This document shows, in pieces, positions 1 to 8,942 of a DNA stretch of 64,000 bases. This DNA comes from Defluviitalea raffinosedens. Its GTDB lineage: Bacteria; Bacillota; Clostridia; Lachnospirales; Defluviitaleaceae. The notes under the pieces were generated by a model. The model saw only the letters and a list, made by a program, of their open reading frames with translations. It did not search any database and was not told the DNA's origin. Numbering within the stretch: position 1 is the first letter of the stretch; every line of letters begins with the position of its first letter. The stretch spans positions 248,001 through 312,000 of the forward strand of contig NZ_JAFBEP010000001.1 in assembly GCF_016908775.1 (NCBI RefSeq), read 5' to 3'. The position numbers were made by a program, and so were the translations under genes.

Positions 1-412
1 AGGCAGCTCTATGTTCTCCACTGTCAGCGTTATTAACCAAACCATTAACGGCATTAAAAAAATTATTAAAAATCGTATTAAACCCTGAATCGGAAGGTTC
101 ATTAAAAAGACTCTCTATTAGAGACAGCTGTGTTGTTTTAACACTATATTGCCCTAATGTGGAACTTTCAGACCAATATTTTGTATCGATATAAAAATTC
201 CTTAATTGATCTATGCCATAAACTTCCGAACCTGTCCCGATCATTCCTTTTCCTGCATTCGGAATAGCCTTGGTTGCTCGTTGTTCTACGACTTGGCGGC
301 TATATCCTTTTGTATTGGCATTGGTAATATTATGGGCAGTTACATCCAGCGCTGTCCGTGCTGTAAATATTCCATTAACTCCTGTGTTTAATCCAAGAAA
401 TGTCGAACTCAC
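1..412 (-). CDS. flgK: second flagellar hook-associated protein 1 (FlgK paralogue), 5' part only
   Basis: The gene runs off the left edge; about 137 N-terminal residues are visible. I read it from a GTG at 412-410 with an AGAAAGGA ribosome-binding site about 8 nt upstream; an ATG at 420-418 meets a stop two codons later. The protein starts MSSTFLGLNTGVNGIF and carries the rod/hook-family signature HNITNANTKGYSRQ, typical of FlgK, which joins hook to filament. It follows the complete flgK at 439-2079 by 26 nt, so the two are tandem paralogues in one operon. FlgL would normally come next but starts differently (no such motif is seen here). Confident about the hook-associated family, fairly confident it is FlgK rather than FlgL. 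Confidence 0.85.
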   Translation of the reverse strand, partial: MSSTFLGLNTGVNGIFTARTALDVTAHNITNANTKGYSRQVVEQRATKAIPNAGKGMIGTGSEVYGIDQLRNFYIDTKYWSESSTLGQYSVKTTQLSLIESLFNEPSDSGFNTIFNNFFNAVNGLVNNADSGEHRAA

Positions 413-438
413 CTTATCATTCCTTTCTTACCCCTGTG

Positions 439-2079
439 CTATCTTCCAACTACACCCATACGATTGACAATGGTATCGATCATTGAATCCAAAACATTGA
501 CGACTCTGGCAGAGGCATTGTATGCATGTTGATATTTCAGCAAATTGCTCATTTCTTCATCGAGTGAAACTCCAGACATAGAGCTTCTTTGATTGTCTAC
601 ATAATTGACTACAGTTTGTTTATCTTGGGTTCTTTGAGCTGCTTCATTTCCTTCTATACCAATTCTTGTTACAAATTCTGCATAATAATCCTGGAAATTA
701 AGCTTGTGATGATTGCCTATTTGAGTTCTTTCTTCATCCCATGCAGACAGAATTTTTTGAACGACAGAGTCATCTCCTGCGTATCCTGATTGAGATAAAG
801 GAAGTAAGTTATATCCACCATCATTTAAAAGCGCGGGATTAATAACCAAATTTCCTGCAGAATACAATGTATCAGGATCACTTGGATCTTCTTCTATATA
901 CTTTCCAGATGCATCATATCTCTCAACATTCTTTCGTGAAAAAAGTTCCGTATGCTGTGTTTTAGCGAAATCTTGCCCCATAGGAGCAGCAGGGTCTTTT
1001 TCTAATGTGGCTTCATTATAAGGCGCTAAAATATTATTAATAGTCGTTACAATGCTATGAATTAAAGTATCAAATTCCTTTTGAATCTTAGGAATTAAAT
1101 AGTAGTTGCCTTCATCTTCAATAGACTTATTATCATTCAGCGTGATCTCTTCATCCTTGGTCTTATAATTTGCAGCCGCTTCTCCTCTTGCTAATAGAAG
1201 CCCTTTGAGCTTTCCTAGATCATTTTGAGCCCCTGTTGTGATTTGTGTATTCATTTTAATAACATCTTCTCCTGTATCTTCCCACACAGGTTTTACGAAG
1301 GGGCTTTTAGCCTGAGTCTGCACCAATTGCATTTTATTTACAAATTGACCATATACCAAGGTATGGCCTTCTGCTTTTACATGGACTCTTCCTGTAGCAT
1401 CTTCACTGTATTGAATATCAATAAGACCCGCCAATTCATCCAGCAAAAGATTTCTCTGGTCTCTTAAATCATTGGCATGGTCTCCGTTAATTTCATATTT
1501 TGCAATTTCTTCGTTCAAATCTCTGATTTTAACTGCCAGCGAGTTAATAGTATCAACCGTATCTTTAACTTGAGTATTCAGATCAAATTGATATTCATTT
1601 AATTGCTTTGCAATATGATTGACTTTATCAATAAAAACTGAAGCGCTTTGTATAAAAGCTTGTCTTTCTTCCAATCCATCCGGTGCAGTAGCAAGTTTAT
1701 TGGTTTGTCTCCAAAAATTGGTCATAACCTCACTTAAGCTTTCTCCATTAATTTCACCTAGGATGGATTCTACTTCTGAAATAACAGACTGTTTTACATT
1801 ATAAAACTGATATCCACCTATTTCCGTGCGATAATTTCTATCTAAAAATGAATCCCTGATCTGTCTTATCTCTGTTATATCAACACCGGAACCTATTGAA
1901 AACGGATTATTATTTCCATTACGGCCTATGGTCGTATAAAAGGTTTCATGTTGAAGAACTTGTTGTCTTACATATCCTGGCGTCTTAACATTGGTTAAAT
2001 TGTGTCCTGTTACATTAAGGCCCATTTGGCTGGTCCTTAATCCTGAAACGGCTCTTGATAAGCTTGCCATGGAACTCAT
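439..2079 (-). CDS. flgK: flagellar hook-associated protein 1 FlgK
   Basis: A 546-residue FlgK, the first hook-filament junction protein, exported by the flagellar type III system. The N-terminus (SLSRAVSGLRTSQMGLNVTG then HNLTNVKTPGYVRQ) is the flagellar rod-hook coiled-coil motif. The C-terminus (YQHAYNASARVVNVLDSMID) is the matching C-terminal helix that packs against it. Length is normal for FlgK. A GGGGGTGA ribosome-binding site precedes the ATG. It lies 13 nt after flgN, its export chaperone, and is followed by a second flgK. Part of the flgM-flgN-flgK-flgK unit read from the SigD-like promoter at 2930-2957. Confidence 0.95.
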   Translation of the reverse strand: MSSMASLSRAVSGLRTSQMGLNVTGHNLTNVKTPGYVRQQVLQHETFYTTIGRNGNNNPFSIGSGVDITEIRQIRDSFLDRNYRTEIGGYQFYNVKQSVISEVESILGEINGESLSEVMTNFWRQTNKLATAPDGLEERQAFIQSASVFIDKVNHIAKQLNEYQFDLNTQVKDTVDTINSLAVKIRDLNEEIAKYEINGDHANDLRDQRNLLLDELAGLIDIQYSEDATGRVHVKAEGHTLVYGQFVNKMQLVQTQAKSPFVKPVWEDTGEDVIKMNTQITTGAQNDLGKLKGLLLARGEAAANYKTKDEEITLNDNKSIEDEGNYYLIPKIQKEFDTLIHSIVTTINNILAPYNEATLEKDPAAPMGQDFAKTQHTELFSRKNVERYDASGKYIEEDPSDPDTLYSAGNLVINPALLNDGGYNLLPLSQSGYAGDDSVVQKILSAWDEERTQIGNHHKLNFQDYYAEFVTRIGIEGNEAAQRTQDKQTVVNYVDNQRSSMSGVSLDEEMSNLLKYQHAYNASARVVNVLDSMIDTIVNRMGVVGR

Positions 2080-2092
2080 AAAAAGTCACCCC

Positions 2093-2596
2093 CTATTGTC
2101 TTGCGTCAAAGAAGCTTCTGCCATTGGTACTTTGCATCTGTCCTCCCTGACTATAATCGTTAGTAGTAAAAGAACGCGTACTTTGTATAGCGTTGAGCGT
2201 AAAATCTATCATATCTATCGATTGATTCAGCAATAATCTGTTTTGCTCATTCAATCTTTTTAAATCTTCTAATACATTTTTTATTTCTGATTGGACTGCC
2301 TTTAATCTTTCTCTTTCTTCTTCGTTTTTTAATCTCTCAAGAAGTTTAGATATGGTTAAACTATTTTTATCTTCATTTAGAACCAAGGCAATATCATCTA
2401 TGACTTGATCTCGCTTTTTTTCAAGTCGTAGGGTTTTTGCTACCATAGTTTGCTCTGTTTTTGTTAATTCCTGAAGTGCTACAGTATCTCCTGCAACAAG
2501 AATATCTGTTTTTTCTTTGGATAATTCCAATAAATTCTTATAGCACAGAGTTTCTTCTTCCAAAACTTGAATTAAATCCTGTATTAATCCTGCCAC
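2093..2596 (-). CDS. flgN: FlgN-type flagellar export chaperone
   Basis: A 167-residue, highly charged, almost entirely helical protein (MAGLIQDLIQVLEEETLCYK at the start) matching the FlgN family (B. subtilis YvyG), cytoplasmic chaperone of FlgK and FlgL. Recognition rests on helical composition, length and position: between flgM and flgK exactly as in B. subtilis. The spacing to flgM is 18 nt and to flgK 13 nt, so translation is probably coupled. No catalytic motif is expected. Confidence 0.9.
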   Translation of the reverse strand: MAGLIQDLIQVLEEETLCYKNLLELSKEKTDILVAGDTVALQELTKTEQTMVAKTLRLEKKRDQVIDDIALVLNEDKNSLTISKLLERLKNEEERERLKAVQSEIKNVLEDLKRLNEQNRLLLNQSIDMIDFTLNAIQSTRSFTTNDYSQGGQMQSTNGRSFFDARQ

Positions 2597-2614
2597 GCTA
2601 ACCCCTCATTTATA

Positions 2615-2893
2615 TTAGATCTTTTGATCAAAGGCACTTTCTACGATTTTGTCTGCTAATTCCTGAGCACTTACATTATAATTTCCTGATTGAAGTTTTT
2701 CTTTGATCTCCTGTACTTTTTCCTGCCTTATATCAGGTACTTTCGAGAGTGCACTAAGGGCAATTTGAAAGTCTCTACCTTCCTTTGATAAGGCAAACAC
2801 ATCCTTTCCCATAGTCTTATTGGTCTTTTCAGTTTTTTGCAATCGATTTGTATTATAAACTTCCAATACTTGATTTACTCTCGTTATTTTCAT
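2615..2893 (-). CDS. flgM: anti-sigma-28 factor FlgM
   Basis: A 92-residue protein with the FlgM layout: a polar, probably disordered N-terminal half (MKITRVNQVLEVYNTNRLQK) and a C-terminal helical SigD-binding region (VQEIKEKLQSGNYNVSAQEL, then ADKIVES). FlgM holds the flagellar sigma factor inactive until the hook is complete. It is the first gene of the flgM-flgN-flgK unit and has its own SigD-like promoter, consistent with the autoregulatory circuit known in Bacillus. Length matches the family (about 90). Confidence 0.93.
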   Translation of the reverse strand: MKITRVNQVLEVYNTNRLQKTEKTNKTMGKDVFALSKEGRDFQIALSALSKVPDIRQEKVQEIKEKLQSGNYNVSAQELADKIVESAFDQKI

Positions 2894-2929
2894 ATCCTCA
2901 CCTGCTTTTTCATTTATTCTCCTACTACT

Positions 2930-2957
2930 ATATCGTCACCAATCCCATAAGAATTTA
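2930..2957 (-). promoter_or_regulatory. SigD (FliA)-like promoter of flgM operon
   Basis: On the minus strand TAAA (2957-2954), a 16-nt spacer, then GACGATAT (2937-2930). The SigD consensus is TAAA-N15-GCCGATAT; the -10 matches 7 of 8. It lies 37 nt before the flgM start and after the yvyF terminator, so flagellar late genes can be read independently of comFC-yvyF. Confidence 0.65.
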
Positions 2958-2973
2958 GTCTCATAAACAAAAT

Positions 2974-2999
2974 AAAAAATCGACTTTCGCCGATTTTTT
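2974..2999 (-). terminator. terminator after yvyF
   Basis: An 11-bp stem (one G-U pair) with a four-base loop (GAAA on the minus strand), ending in a run of six T. It overlaps the yvyF stop codon and separates yvyF from the flgM promoter. Confidence 0.8.
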
Positions 3000-3438
3000 A
3001 TCTTCCTTCAATTTTTTCTTTATTGAGATAATGCATCTTACTCTTTTTGGGATCAGTCTTGTCAAGCATGTAGGATCTCTTTTCTATTGGGCTTCTTAAG
3101 CTATCTGAAGCAAGTCTCACATCTCTTTCCAATTCAATAGCACATTTTTCGCAAAACCTTCCAGTTTTTATGAGCGCACCACACTTTTCGCACTCTATTC
3201 CCATAGGGGAATCTGGAGTAATAATCAGTCTTCCTTCTCTCAGGAAATGTTTGATTTCTGAAAGGGGTACCCCTGTTTCCTGTGATACTTCTGCCATAGA
3301 TGCTTTTGGATGTTCATACAAATAATCTTTTACTTTCTGAAAGTCTTTTTCTTCCTCTTCTTTACAGGCAGGGCAAATCATTCTGCCAGTAATGTACTGA
3401 AATAACCTGTTACATCGTTTACAATTTCTGATATCCAT
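2998..3438 (-). CDS. yvyF: YvyF-like flagellar operon zinc-ribbon protein
   Basis: A protein of 146 residues with two Cys4 zinc ribbons: CKRC...CPAC near the N-terminus and CEKCGAL...FCEKC near residue 115. Between them is a helix-turn-helix-like stretch (MAEVSQETGVPLSEIKHFL). This is the layout of the flagellar operon protein family (B. subtilis YvyF), a proposed regulator; its biochemical role is not firmly established. I start it at the ATG of MDIRNCKRC because GGGGTGA sits 5 nt upstream; an in-frame start five codons earlier lacks a site. It sits between comFC and flgM, as in B. subtilis. Confidence 0.85.
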   Translation of the reverse strand: MDIRNCKRCNRLFQYITGRMICPACKEEEEKDFQKVKDYLYEHPKASMAEVSQETGVPLSEIKHFLREGRLIITPDSPMGIECEKCGALIKTGRFCEKCAIELERDVRLASDSLRSPIEKRSYMLDKTDPKKSKMHYLNKEKIEGR

Positions 3439-3517
3439 TGTTTCACCCCACATTTTAAAATTTGATCAATTATTACCTTATCTCTAAACGCTGGATCTAT
3501 TCTGCCTTTTTCCCGAG

Positions 3518-4234
3518 TCACATGTCACGTCCTATACTAAGTGAAAGAAAAAATACTTTTTTTGCTCCTCTTTCTTTGAGTAAATCAGCACAATAATTAA
3601 TAGTAGTCCCTGTAGTATATATATCGTCAATTAGGAGTATTTTCATTTGGTGTAAATTTATTGTGTCATCTATTTTAAATGCCTTTTTTATGTTATTTTG
3701 TCTTTGAACGATGGATAATCCACTTTGGGGACTTGTTTCCTTCACTCTGGCAAGTATAAAAGGATCCATTGGAATGCCTAATTCGCTTGAAATCGATTTG
3801 GCTAATTCCTCTGCCTGATTATATCCTCTTTCTTTTTTTCTTCTTTTATGAATCGGAATGGGTATGATAAGATCAAACCCTTCCTCTGATATCTGATATT
3901 TTATTTTCTCTGCCATAAGCTTTCCCAAATATTTTCCATATTCTTTGTGCCCGCCATATTTGAATCTATATATTGCATCTTTTACCATACCCTCATATGC
4001 AAAAACTGCCCATCCTCTGTCGTAAACATGAGAATTCTTAATGCAATCAAAACATGTTGTTCTGTGATCAGAGTCCTGTATGGGTTTCCCACATTTTTGA
4101 CAAACTTTTCCCTCAATAAATGGAAGAGTATTTCTGCATCGCTTACATATGCCCCTTTCTTCTTGAAAAGGAATAATTTCTGTGCAAAAGATACATCTTG
4201 GCGGATAGATTAAATCCAGCAATGCTTCCCACAC
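3518..4234 (-). CDS. comFC: ComFC-family phosphoribosyltransferase-like protein
   Basis: 238 residues. An N-terminal double zinc finger (CIFC...CKRC, then CQKCGK...CFDC) is followed by a phosphoribosyltransferase fold with a PRPP-binding loop ILLIDDIYTTGTT near residue 200. This is the ComF/GntX family; ComFC is a cytoplasmic factor needed for DNA transformation in B. subtilis. The helicase ComFA normally found upstream is absent: recD2 lies there instead, 13 nt away. A role in competence is therefore uncertain; a nucleotide-linked role in DNA uptake or repair is possible. Confidence 0.88.
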   Translation of the reverse strand: MWEALLDLIYPPRCIFCTEIIPFQEERGICKRCRNTLPFIEGKVCQKCGKPIQDSDHRTTCFDCIKNSHVYDRGWAVFAYEGMVKDAIYRFKYGGHKEYGKYLGKLMAEKIKYQISEEGFDLIIPIPIHKRRKKERGYNQAEELAKSISSELGIPMDPFILARVKETSPQSGLSIVQRQNNIKKAFKIDDTINLHQMKILLIDDIYTTGTTINYCADLLKERGAKKVFFLSLSIGRDM

Positions 4235-4247
4235 TTGTACTCACCTT

Positions 4248-6485
4248 CTAGGAGGATAATTCTTTCATTTTCTTTAATCGATATGCCAATGAAGAATATC
4301 GGTTAATTTCACGATTATTGTCTACCATCCTGTGAAGTGTACTTTGAAGGCCTACAATAACAACAAGTTTCTTTGCTCTTGTAACTGCTGTATAAAGCAG
4401 ATTTCTGTTCATCAACATGGGAGGTCCGCTGTGAATAGGAATAATCACAATAGGATACTCTGATCCCTGTGATTTATGGATCGTTACAGCATAAGCCAGC
4501 TCAAGTTCATCTAATTGACTAAAATCATATTCTACAGTTTTTAAGTCGTCAAATAAAACAGTAAGAGTCTGGGCTTCTTCATCGATTTCCTGTATGCTCC
4601 CTGCATCTCCGTTAAAAACTCCTACACCTTCATCTATTCTTATTCCTAGATCATTATAAATTTTCCACGGCATATTATAATTATTTTTAATTTGCATGAC
4701 TTTATCCCCTTCGCGGAATAAAGTCGTACGATATTCTTTTTCTCTTTTTTTACTGGACGGAGGATTCAGTGCCTGCTGGAGAACAGTATTTAAAGATTCT
4801 ACTCCCAAAGGGCCCTTTCGCATAGGGGTTAATACCTGTATATCTTTTATAGGATCACAGTTTGCAAAGGATGGAAGTCTTTTTTGCACCAGCTGCTTTA
4901 TGGTTTCTATGACTTCATCCTGAATACTTCTTTTCATAAAAAAGAAATCTTTATCCTTTTCATTAAGAACAGGATATTCTCCTTTATTAATTCTGTGGGC
5001 ATTCATTATAATTGCACTTTCTCTTGCCTGCCTGAAGACTTCGGTCAGTCGAACGACCTTAATCGTTTCACTTCGAATCATATCCTTTAAAACATTGCCT
5101 GGCCCTACTGAAGGCAATTGATCTACGTCCCCTACAAAAATTAATCTTGTTCCAGGGGCTACTGCTTTTAAAAGGCTGTTCATCAATAAAATATCTACCA
5201 TGGACACTTCATCTATAATAATGACATCTGCTTCTAATGGTCTTTCTTCATTTCTTTCAAAAATCTGCTTTTTATTATCTTCATCTAAAAAAGTAATTTC
5301 TAAAAGTCTGTGAATTGTACTCGCTTCCTTGCCGGTAGCTTCGCTCATCCGTTTTGCCGCCCTGCCTGTCGGAGCCGCCAAAATCACGTCATAGCCTTCT
5401 TCTTCCAACAAAGAAATAATGGCATTAATTGTTGTAGTTTTACCTGTTCCTGGCCCACCAGTAATAATGAGTACCCCTTCTGTCATCGCCTCTTTGACAG
5501 CTTGTCTTTGCTCGGGCGCAAGTTTAATTTTCTTTTCTTTTTCCAGCCTGTTGATTCTTTGATCAATACCTTTACTTTGTGTTTCATCTTTCATCATCGT
5601 AAAATCTATAAGTTTTCTCGCTGTATTCATTTCAGCATAATAGAATGGTGCCAAATATACTGCTTCTATATCTTCTATCTTTTCCTGCCAAATCTGTTTG
5701 TAAATCTGAAGTTCGATCAGGGAATTCTCTATTAACTCAGATGGTACACCGAGAAGCTCATGAGCTGCTTGGACCAGATGTTCTCTTAACATATAGGTAT
5801 GTCCGTTGTTTGAATGCTGATTTAGAATAAACTTAATTCCTGCTTTGATTCGGTGGGGTGAATCTTGTCCAATCCCTACAGTTTCAGCTATTTGGTCTGC
5901 CATTTTAAAACCAATGCCAAAAATGTCTTCTGCCAAACGATAAGGATTATTTTTTACTATATCAATAGTGGCTTCTCCATACTGTTTATAAATCTTTAGA
6001 GCATAGGAAGGAGAAATACCATAGTCTTGAAGAAATAAAATAGCTCTTCTTAGTTCTCTCTGTTCATGAAATATTTCTCCAATTTGAAGCGCTTTTTGCC
6101 TACTGATACCTTTTACTTCTTCTAATCGTTCCCATTCTTCTTCTATGACCCGTAGGGTATCTAAGCCAAATTTTTCAACAATACGCCGTGCCAACCCCGG
6201 GCCAATACCTTTGATGACTCCGGAACTTAGATATCTTTCTATGCCTTCTTCTGTTTTTGGAACAGTCTTTTCATAAGTATCTATTTGAAATTGGCTTCCA
6301 TAAATAGGATGTGTGACCCAAGAACCAATAATTTTTAAATGCTCACCGGGATAGGCTTCAAAAAGCGTACCTACACAAACGATTTCCTCATCTTTTGTAT
6401 GTATAGAACACACTGTATACCCGTTTTCTTCATTACGAAATATAATATCTTCTATGGTTCCTTCTATGACCATTTGGTTATCCAT
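4248..6485 (-). CDS. recD2: RecD2-type ATP-dependent 5'-3' DNA helicase
   Basis: About 745 residues. An N-terminal OB-like domain (MVIEGTIEDIIFRNEENGYT) leads into helix-hairpin-helix repeats (GIGPGLARRIVEKFG, EVKGISRQKALQIG). The superfamily 1B helicase core follows: Walker A GGPGTGKTTT, Walker B IIDEVSM, motif GDVDQLPSVGPG, and C-terminal AVTIHKSQGSEYP and YTAVTRAKK. RecD2 works outside RecBCD, in replication-fork and mismatch repair. The likely start is the MDNQM codon at 6485; a longer in-frame start at 6536 lacks a ribosome-binding site and adds residues not typical of the family. It is the first gene after the metK terminator. Confidence 0.93.
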   Translation of the reverse strand: MDNQMVIEGTIEDIIFRNEENGYTVCSIHTKDEEIVCVGTLFEAYPGEHLKIIGSWVTHPIYGSQFQIDTYEKTVPKTEEGIERYLSSGVIKGIGPGLARRIVEKFGLDTLRVIEEEWERLEEVKGISRQKALQIGEIFHEQRELRRAILFLQDYGISPSYALKIYKQYGEATIDIVKNNPYRLAEDIFGIGFKMADQIAETVGIGQDSPHRIKAGIKFILNQHSNNGHTYMLREHLVQAAHELLGVPSELIENSLIELQIYKQIWQEKIEDIEAVYLAPFYYAEMNTARKLIDFTMMKDETQSKGIDQRINRLEKEKKIKLAPEQRQAVKEAMTEGVLIITGGPGTGKTTTINAIISLLEEEGYDVILAAPTGRAAKRMSEATGKEASTIHRLLEITFLDEDNKKQIFERNEERPLEADVIIIDEVSMVDILLMNSLLKAVAPGTRLIFVGDVDQLPSVGPGNVLKDMIRSETIKVVRLTEVFRQARESAIIMNAHRINKGEYPVLNEKDKDFFFMKRSIQDEVIETIKQLVQKRLPSFANCDPIKDIQVLTPMRKGPLGVESLNTVLQQALNPPSSKKREKEYRTTLFREGDKVMQIKNNYNMPWKIYNDLGIRIDEGVGVFNGDAGSIQEIDEEAQTLTVLFDDLKTVEYDFSQLDELELAYAVTIHKSQGSEYPIVIIPIHSGPPMLMNRNLLYTAVTRAKKLVVIVGLQSTLHRMVDNNREINRYSSLAYRLKKMKELSS

Positions 6486-6558
6486 ACATCCACACCATTC
6501 ATTGAACAATCTAATTTTTATTCTATAATAATCCATTTTTTGATAAATGAAAAGGGGA

Positions 6559-6583
6559 AAAATAAAGGGCGCATCTTGCGCCC
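6559..6583 (-). terminator. terminator after metK
   Basis: A 6-bp GC stem (GGGCGC/GCGCCC, 6567-6572 and 6578-6583) followed on the minus strand by TTTATTTTT. It ends the metK transcript immediately after its stop codon. Confidence 0.8.
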
Positions 6584-6589
6584 ATGAAA

Positions 6590-7777
6590 TTATATATTTG
6601 CTTCTTTTCTTAATATTTCTGCTTTATCTGTTCTTTCCCAGGGAAGGTCGATATCTGTCCTTCCGAAATGGCCGTAAGCTGCAGTTTTTGAATAGATTGG
6701 TCTTCTAAGATCCAAAGTCTTAATAATCGCAGCAGGGCGAAGATCAAAGTGTTTCTTTACCAATTCAGTGATCGCTTCATCAGATAACTTCCCTGTTCCA
6801 TAAGTATTTACCAGAATAGATACAGGTTCTGCAACGCCTATAGCATATGCCAGTTCTATTTCACATTTTCTTGCAAGGCCGGCAGCTACAATATTTTTTG
6901 CCACATATCTTGCTGCATAAGCTGCTGAACGGTCCACTTTTGTCGGATCTTTACCAGAGAATGCGCCTCCTCCGTGACTTGCATATCCGCCATATGTATC
7001 TACGATAATTTTTCTGCCGGTAAGGCCTGAATCTCCCTGGGGGCCTCCAATCACAAAACGTCCTGTAGGATTAATAAAATATCTTGTATCTTTATCTAAA
7101 AGTTCTTTTGGAATTACTGGCTTTATAACGTATTCCATAATATCTCTGTGGATCGTTGACTGATCTACTTCCGGACCATGCTGTGTAGAAACAACGATAG
7201 TATCAACTCTTATTGGTCTGTCGTCTTCATATTCTACAGTAACTTGGGTCTTTCCATCCGGTCTGAGATATGGAAGGGTTTCATTTTTACGAACTTCAGC
7301 CAATCTCCTTGCCAATTTATGGGCCAGTGAAATTGGCATAGGCATCAGTTCAGAGGTTTCATCACAAGCAAATCCAAACATCATCCCCTGGTCTCCTGCA
7401 CCAATCGCTTCATCTTCTTCCACAGCTTGTCCAATTTTCGCCTCTAAAGCTTTGTCAACGCCCATAGCAATGTCTCCGGACTGTTCATCAAAGGATGTCA
7501 GCACAGCACAGGTATCCCCATCAAAGCCAAACTTTGCTCTGGAATATCCTATTTCTTTTATCTTTTGTCTAACTACTTTGGGAATATCCACATAGCAGTT
7601 GGTTGTTATTTCTCCCATAACTAAAACCATACCGGTTGTTACTGCTGTTTCACAAGCTACTCTGGCGTTTGGATCTTGAGCTAATATTGCATCTAAAATA
7701 GCATCAGAAATCTGGTCACAAATTTTATCTGGATGTCCTTCTGTTACGGATTCTGATGTAAATAATCTTCTTGGCAT
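6590..7777 (-). CDS. metK: S-adenosylmethionine synthetase
   Basis: 395 residues; makes S-adenosylmethionine from methionine and ATP in the cytoplasm. Signatures: [19 protein letters not shown] at the N-terminus, [10 protein letters not shown], the P-loop-like [16 protein letters not shown], and [10 protein letters not shown] near the end. Length is normal. I start it at the MPRRLF codon because AAGGAG lies 10 nt upstream; the in-frame ATG three codons earlier would overlap that site. A single-gene unit between an S-box riboswitch and a terminator, so it should be shut down by its own product. Confidence 0.97.
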   Translation of the reverse strand: MPRRLFTSESVTEGHPDKICDQISDAILDAILAQDPNARVACETAVTTGMVLVMGEITTNCYVDIPKVVRQKIKEIGYSRAKFGFDGDTCAVLTSFDEQSGDIAMGVDKALEAKIGQAVEEDEAIGAGDQGMMFGFACDETSELMPMPISLAHKLARRLAEVRKNETLPYLRPDGKTQVTVEYEDDRPIRVDTIVVSTQHGPEVDQSTIHRDIMEYVIKPVIPKELLDKDTRYFINPTGRFVIGGPQGDSGLTGRKIIVDTYGGYASHGGGAFSGKDPTKVDRSAAYAARYVAKNIVAAGLARKCEIELAYAIGVAEPVSILVNTYGTGKLSDEAITELVKKHFDLRPAAIIKTLDLRRPIYSKTAAYGHFGRTDIDLPWERTDKAEILRKEANI

Positions 7778-7835
7778 ATCGATCATCTCCTTAATATATA
7801 TTTTGAGTAAAGAAAATTATTTCATACATAAAAAT

Positions 7836-7857
7836 AAAAACCTCTTGACGAGGTTTT
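7836..7857 (-). terminator. intrinsic terminator of the S-box expression platform
   Basis: A stem AAAACCTC/GAGGTTTT with a 5-nt loop, followed on the minus strand by TTATTTTT. It sits between the SAM aptamer and metK and is the off-state hairpin of the riboswitch. Confidence 0.85.
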
Positions 7858-7872
7858 ATACGCTATGTATGT

Positions 7873-7981
7873 TTTTCCTCATCTTCCGAATGCACATTCG
7901 GGGGAATTGGCACCACTGCATGAATATGCTGGTTGCCGGGTTTCATCGGGCCCTTTCCCTCCACCTCTCTTGATAAGAAAA
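7873..7981 (-). promoter_or_regulatory. SAM-I (S-box) riboswitch of metK
   Basis: On the minus strand the canonical S-box runs in order: CTTATCAAGAGAGGTGGAGG, then GGCCCGATGAAACCCGGCAA, then GGTGCCAATTCC, then GATGAGG. The P1 helix TTTTCTTATC/GATGAGGAAAA closes the aptamer. The terminator at 7836-7857 follows, giving SAM-dependent premature termination upstream of metK, as known for S-box leaders in Firmicutes. Confidence 0.95.
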
Positions 7982-8005
7982 GAATTATTTAGTTATATTA
8001 CAGTG

Positions 8006-8034
8006 AGTATAACAACTTTAAGGATTTTTGTCAA
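8006..8034 (-). promoter_or_regulatory. SigA promoter of metK leader
   Basis: Minus strand TTGACA (8034-8029), 17-nt spacer, TATACT (8011-8006). It lies about 25 nt before the S-box aptamer and just beyond the stop codon of the preceding gene. Confidence 0.85.
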
Positions 8035-8039
8035 TAAAA

Positions 8040-8498
8040 TTAAAATAATATTCCAACACCATAGCTTAGAATAGCTATAATAAGTCCTGAAACTGCTGCG
8101 CCTCCAGATACAGCTAAAAAAGCCTTTTTAAATTCCAAATGAAGAAAAGAAGCTGCCAGAGACCCTGTCCATACCCCTGTTCCCGGAAGCGGTATAGCAA
8201 CGAATAAAAAAAGTCCTAAGAGTTCGTATTTTACAATATTCTTGCTTTTTTTCATAGTTCTATTCTCAATCCACTCGATCATCGGGCGCAACCATTTGAA
8301 TTTCTTTAAAATTGCAAACGATTTATTTACAAATAAAATAATAATCGGGCATGGAAGAATGGCTCCTATTAAGGTTAGTATATATACCTCCCAAAAACCG
8401 ATACCCCGTATAATACCATAGGGGATGGCTGCCTTTTGCTCCAATATGGGAATCGCCGCAATGAAAAGAGTCATCCATTCTTTTGAAATAAAATTCAT
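8040..8498 (-). CDS. small multidrug export-like membrane protein (COG2426 type)
   Basis: 152 residues with about four membrane segments (residues 8-25, 38-58, 93-110 and 125-150). The EQKAAIPYGI motif near the start and FVAIPLPGTGVWTG in the middle are typical of the putative small multidrug export family (DUF/COG2426). The transported substrate is not known; the family name is historical. AGGTGA precedes the ATG. It stands alone between the flgJ-like terminator and the metK promoter. Confidence 0.8.
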   Translation of the reverse strand: MNFISKEWMTLFIAAIPILEQKAAIPYGIIRGIGFWEVYILTLIGAILPCPIIILFVNKSFAILKKFKWLRPMIEWIENRTMKKSKNIVKYELLGLFLFVAIPLPGTGVWTGSLAASFLHLEFKKAFLAVSGGAAVSGLIIAILSYGVGILF

Positions 8499-8562
8499 GA
8501 CTTCACCTATCCTATATTTGTTCTATATAATTGTACACGGTTCTATGATGAATTATAACATA

Positions 8563-8592
8563 AAAAAAGTCACCATTAAAGGTGACTTTTTA
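8563..8592 (-). terminator. terminator of the mbl-flhO-flhP-flgJ unit
   Basis: A stem AAAGTCACC/GGTGACTTT with loop TTTAAT, followed on the minus strand by a T run. It overlaps the last codons of the flgJ-like gene. Confidence 0.85.
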
Positions 8593-8926
8593 GTTGTTTA
8601 TAAAGTACATTGGCTAAGCCTATGCCGTTGGATTGTGAAGCATTTTTTGCATATTCTTCATCAAGCATCTCCTGAAAAATTTCTTCTGCCTGGCTTTTTT
8701 CAATAAGTCCTCCCGGCTGAATCGTTCGTCTCATTTCTTTAAAGAGTTGATTAATAAAATAGGATTCAAACTCCTGGCAGGCTTTTTTTAAGGCTTTATC
8801 GTCCTTTTCTTCTGAAGCCTTTTTAAGTACGGATTCAAAATTTTCCAGTTCTTGACTTTGCTTTTTGGTTTCATATGCATTGCTTACAGGATAGGAAGTG
8901 GAAAAATCAATTCCATTGGTTTTCAT
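8576..8926 (-). CDS. flgJ: rod-binding protein, FlgJ N-terminal-domain type
   Basis: 116 residues; the C-terminal two thirds (ALKKACQEFESYFINQLFKE, MRRTIQPGG, then QAEEIFQEMLDEEYAKNASQ) is the rod-binding domain of FlgJ, which helps rod assembly in the periplasmic/wall space. The muramidase domain of proteobacterial FlgJ is absent, as usual in Firmicutes. It follows flhP by 16 nt and ends the cluster. A link to flagellar basal-body assembly is inferred from family and position. Confidence 0.85.
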   Translation of the reverse strand: MKTNGIDFSTSYPVSNAYETKKQSQELENFESVLKKASEEKDDKALKKACQEFESYFINQLFKEMRRTIQPGGLIEKSQAEEIFQEMLDEEYAKNASQSNGIGLANVLYKQLKSHL

Positions 8927-8942
8927 GATTTTATTTTACCTC

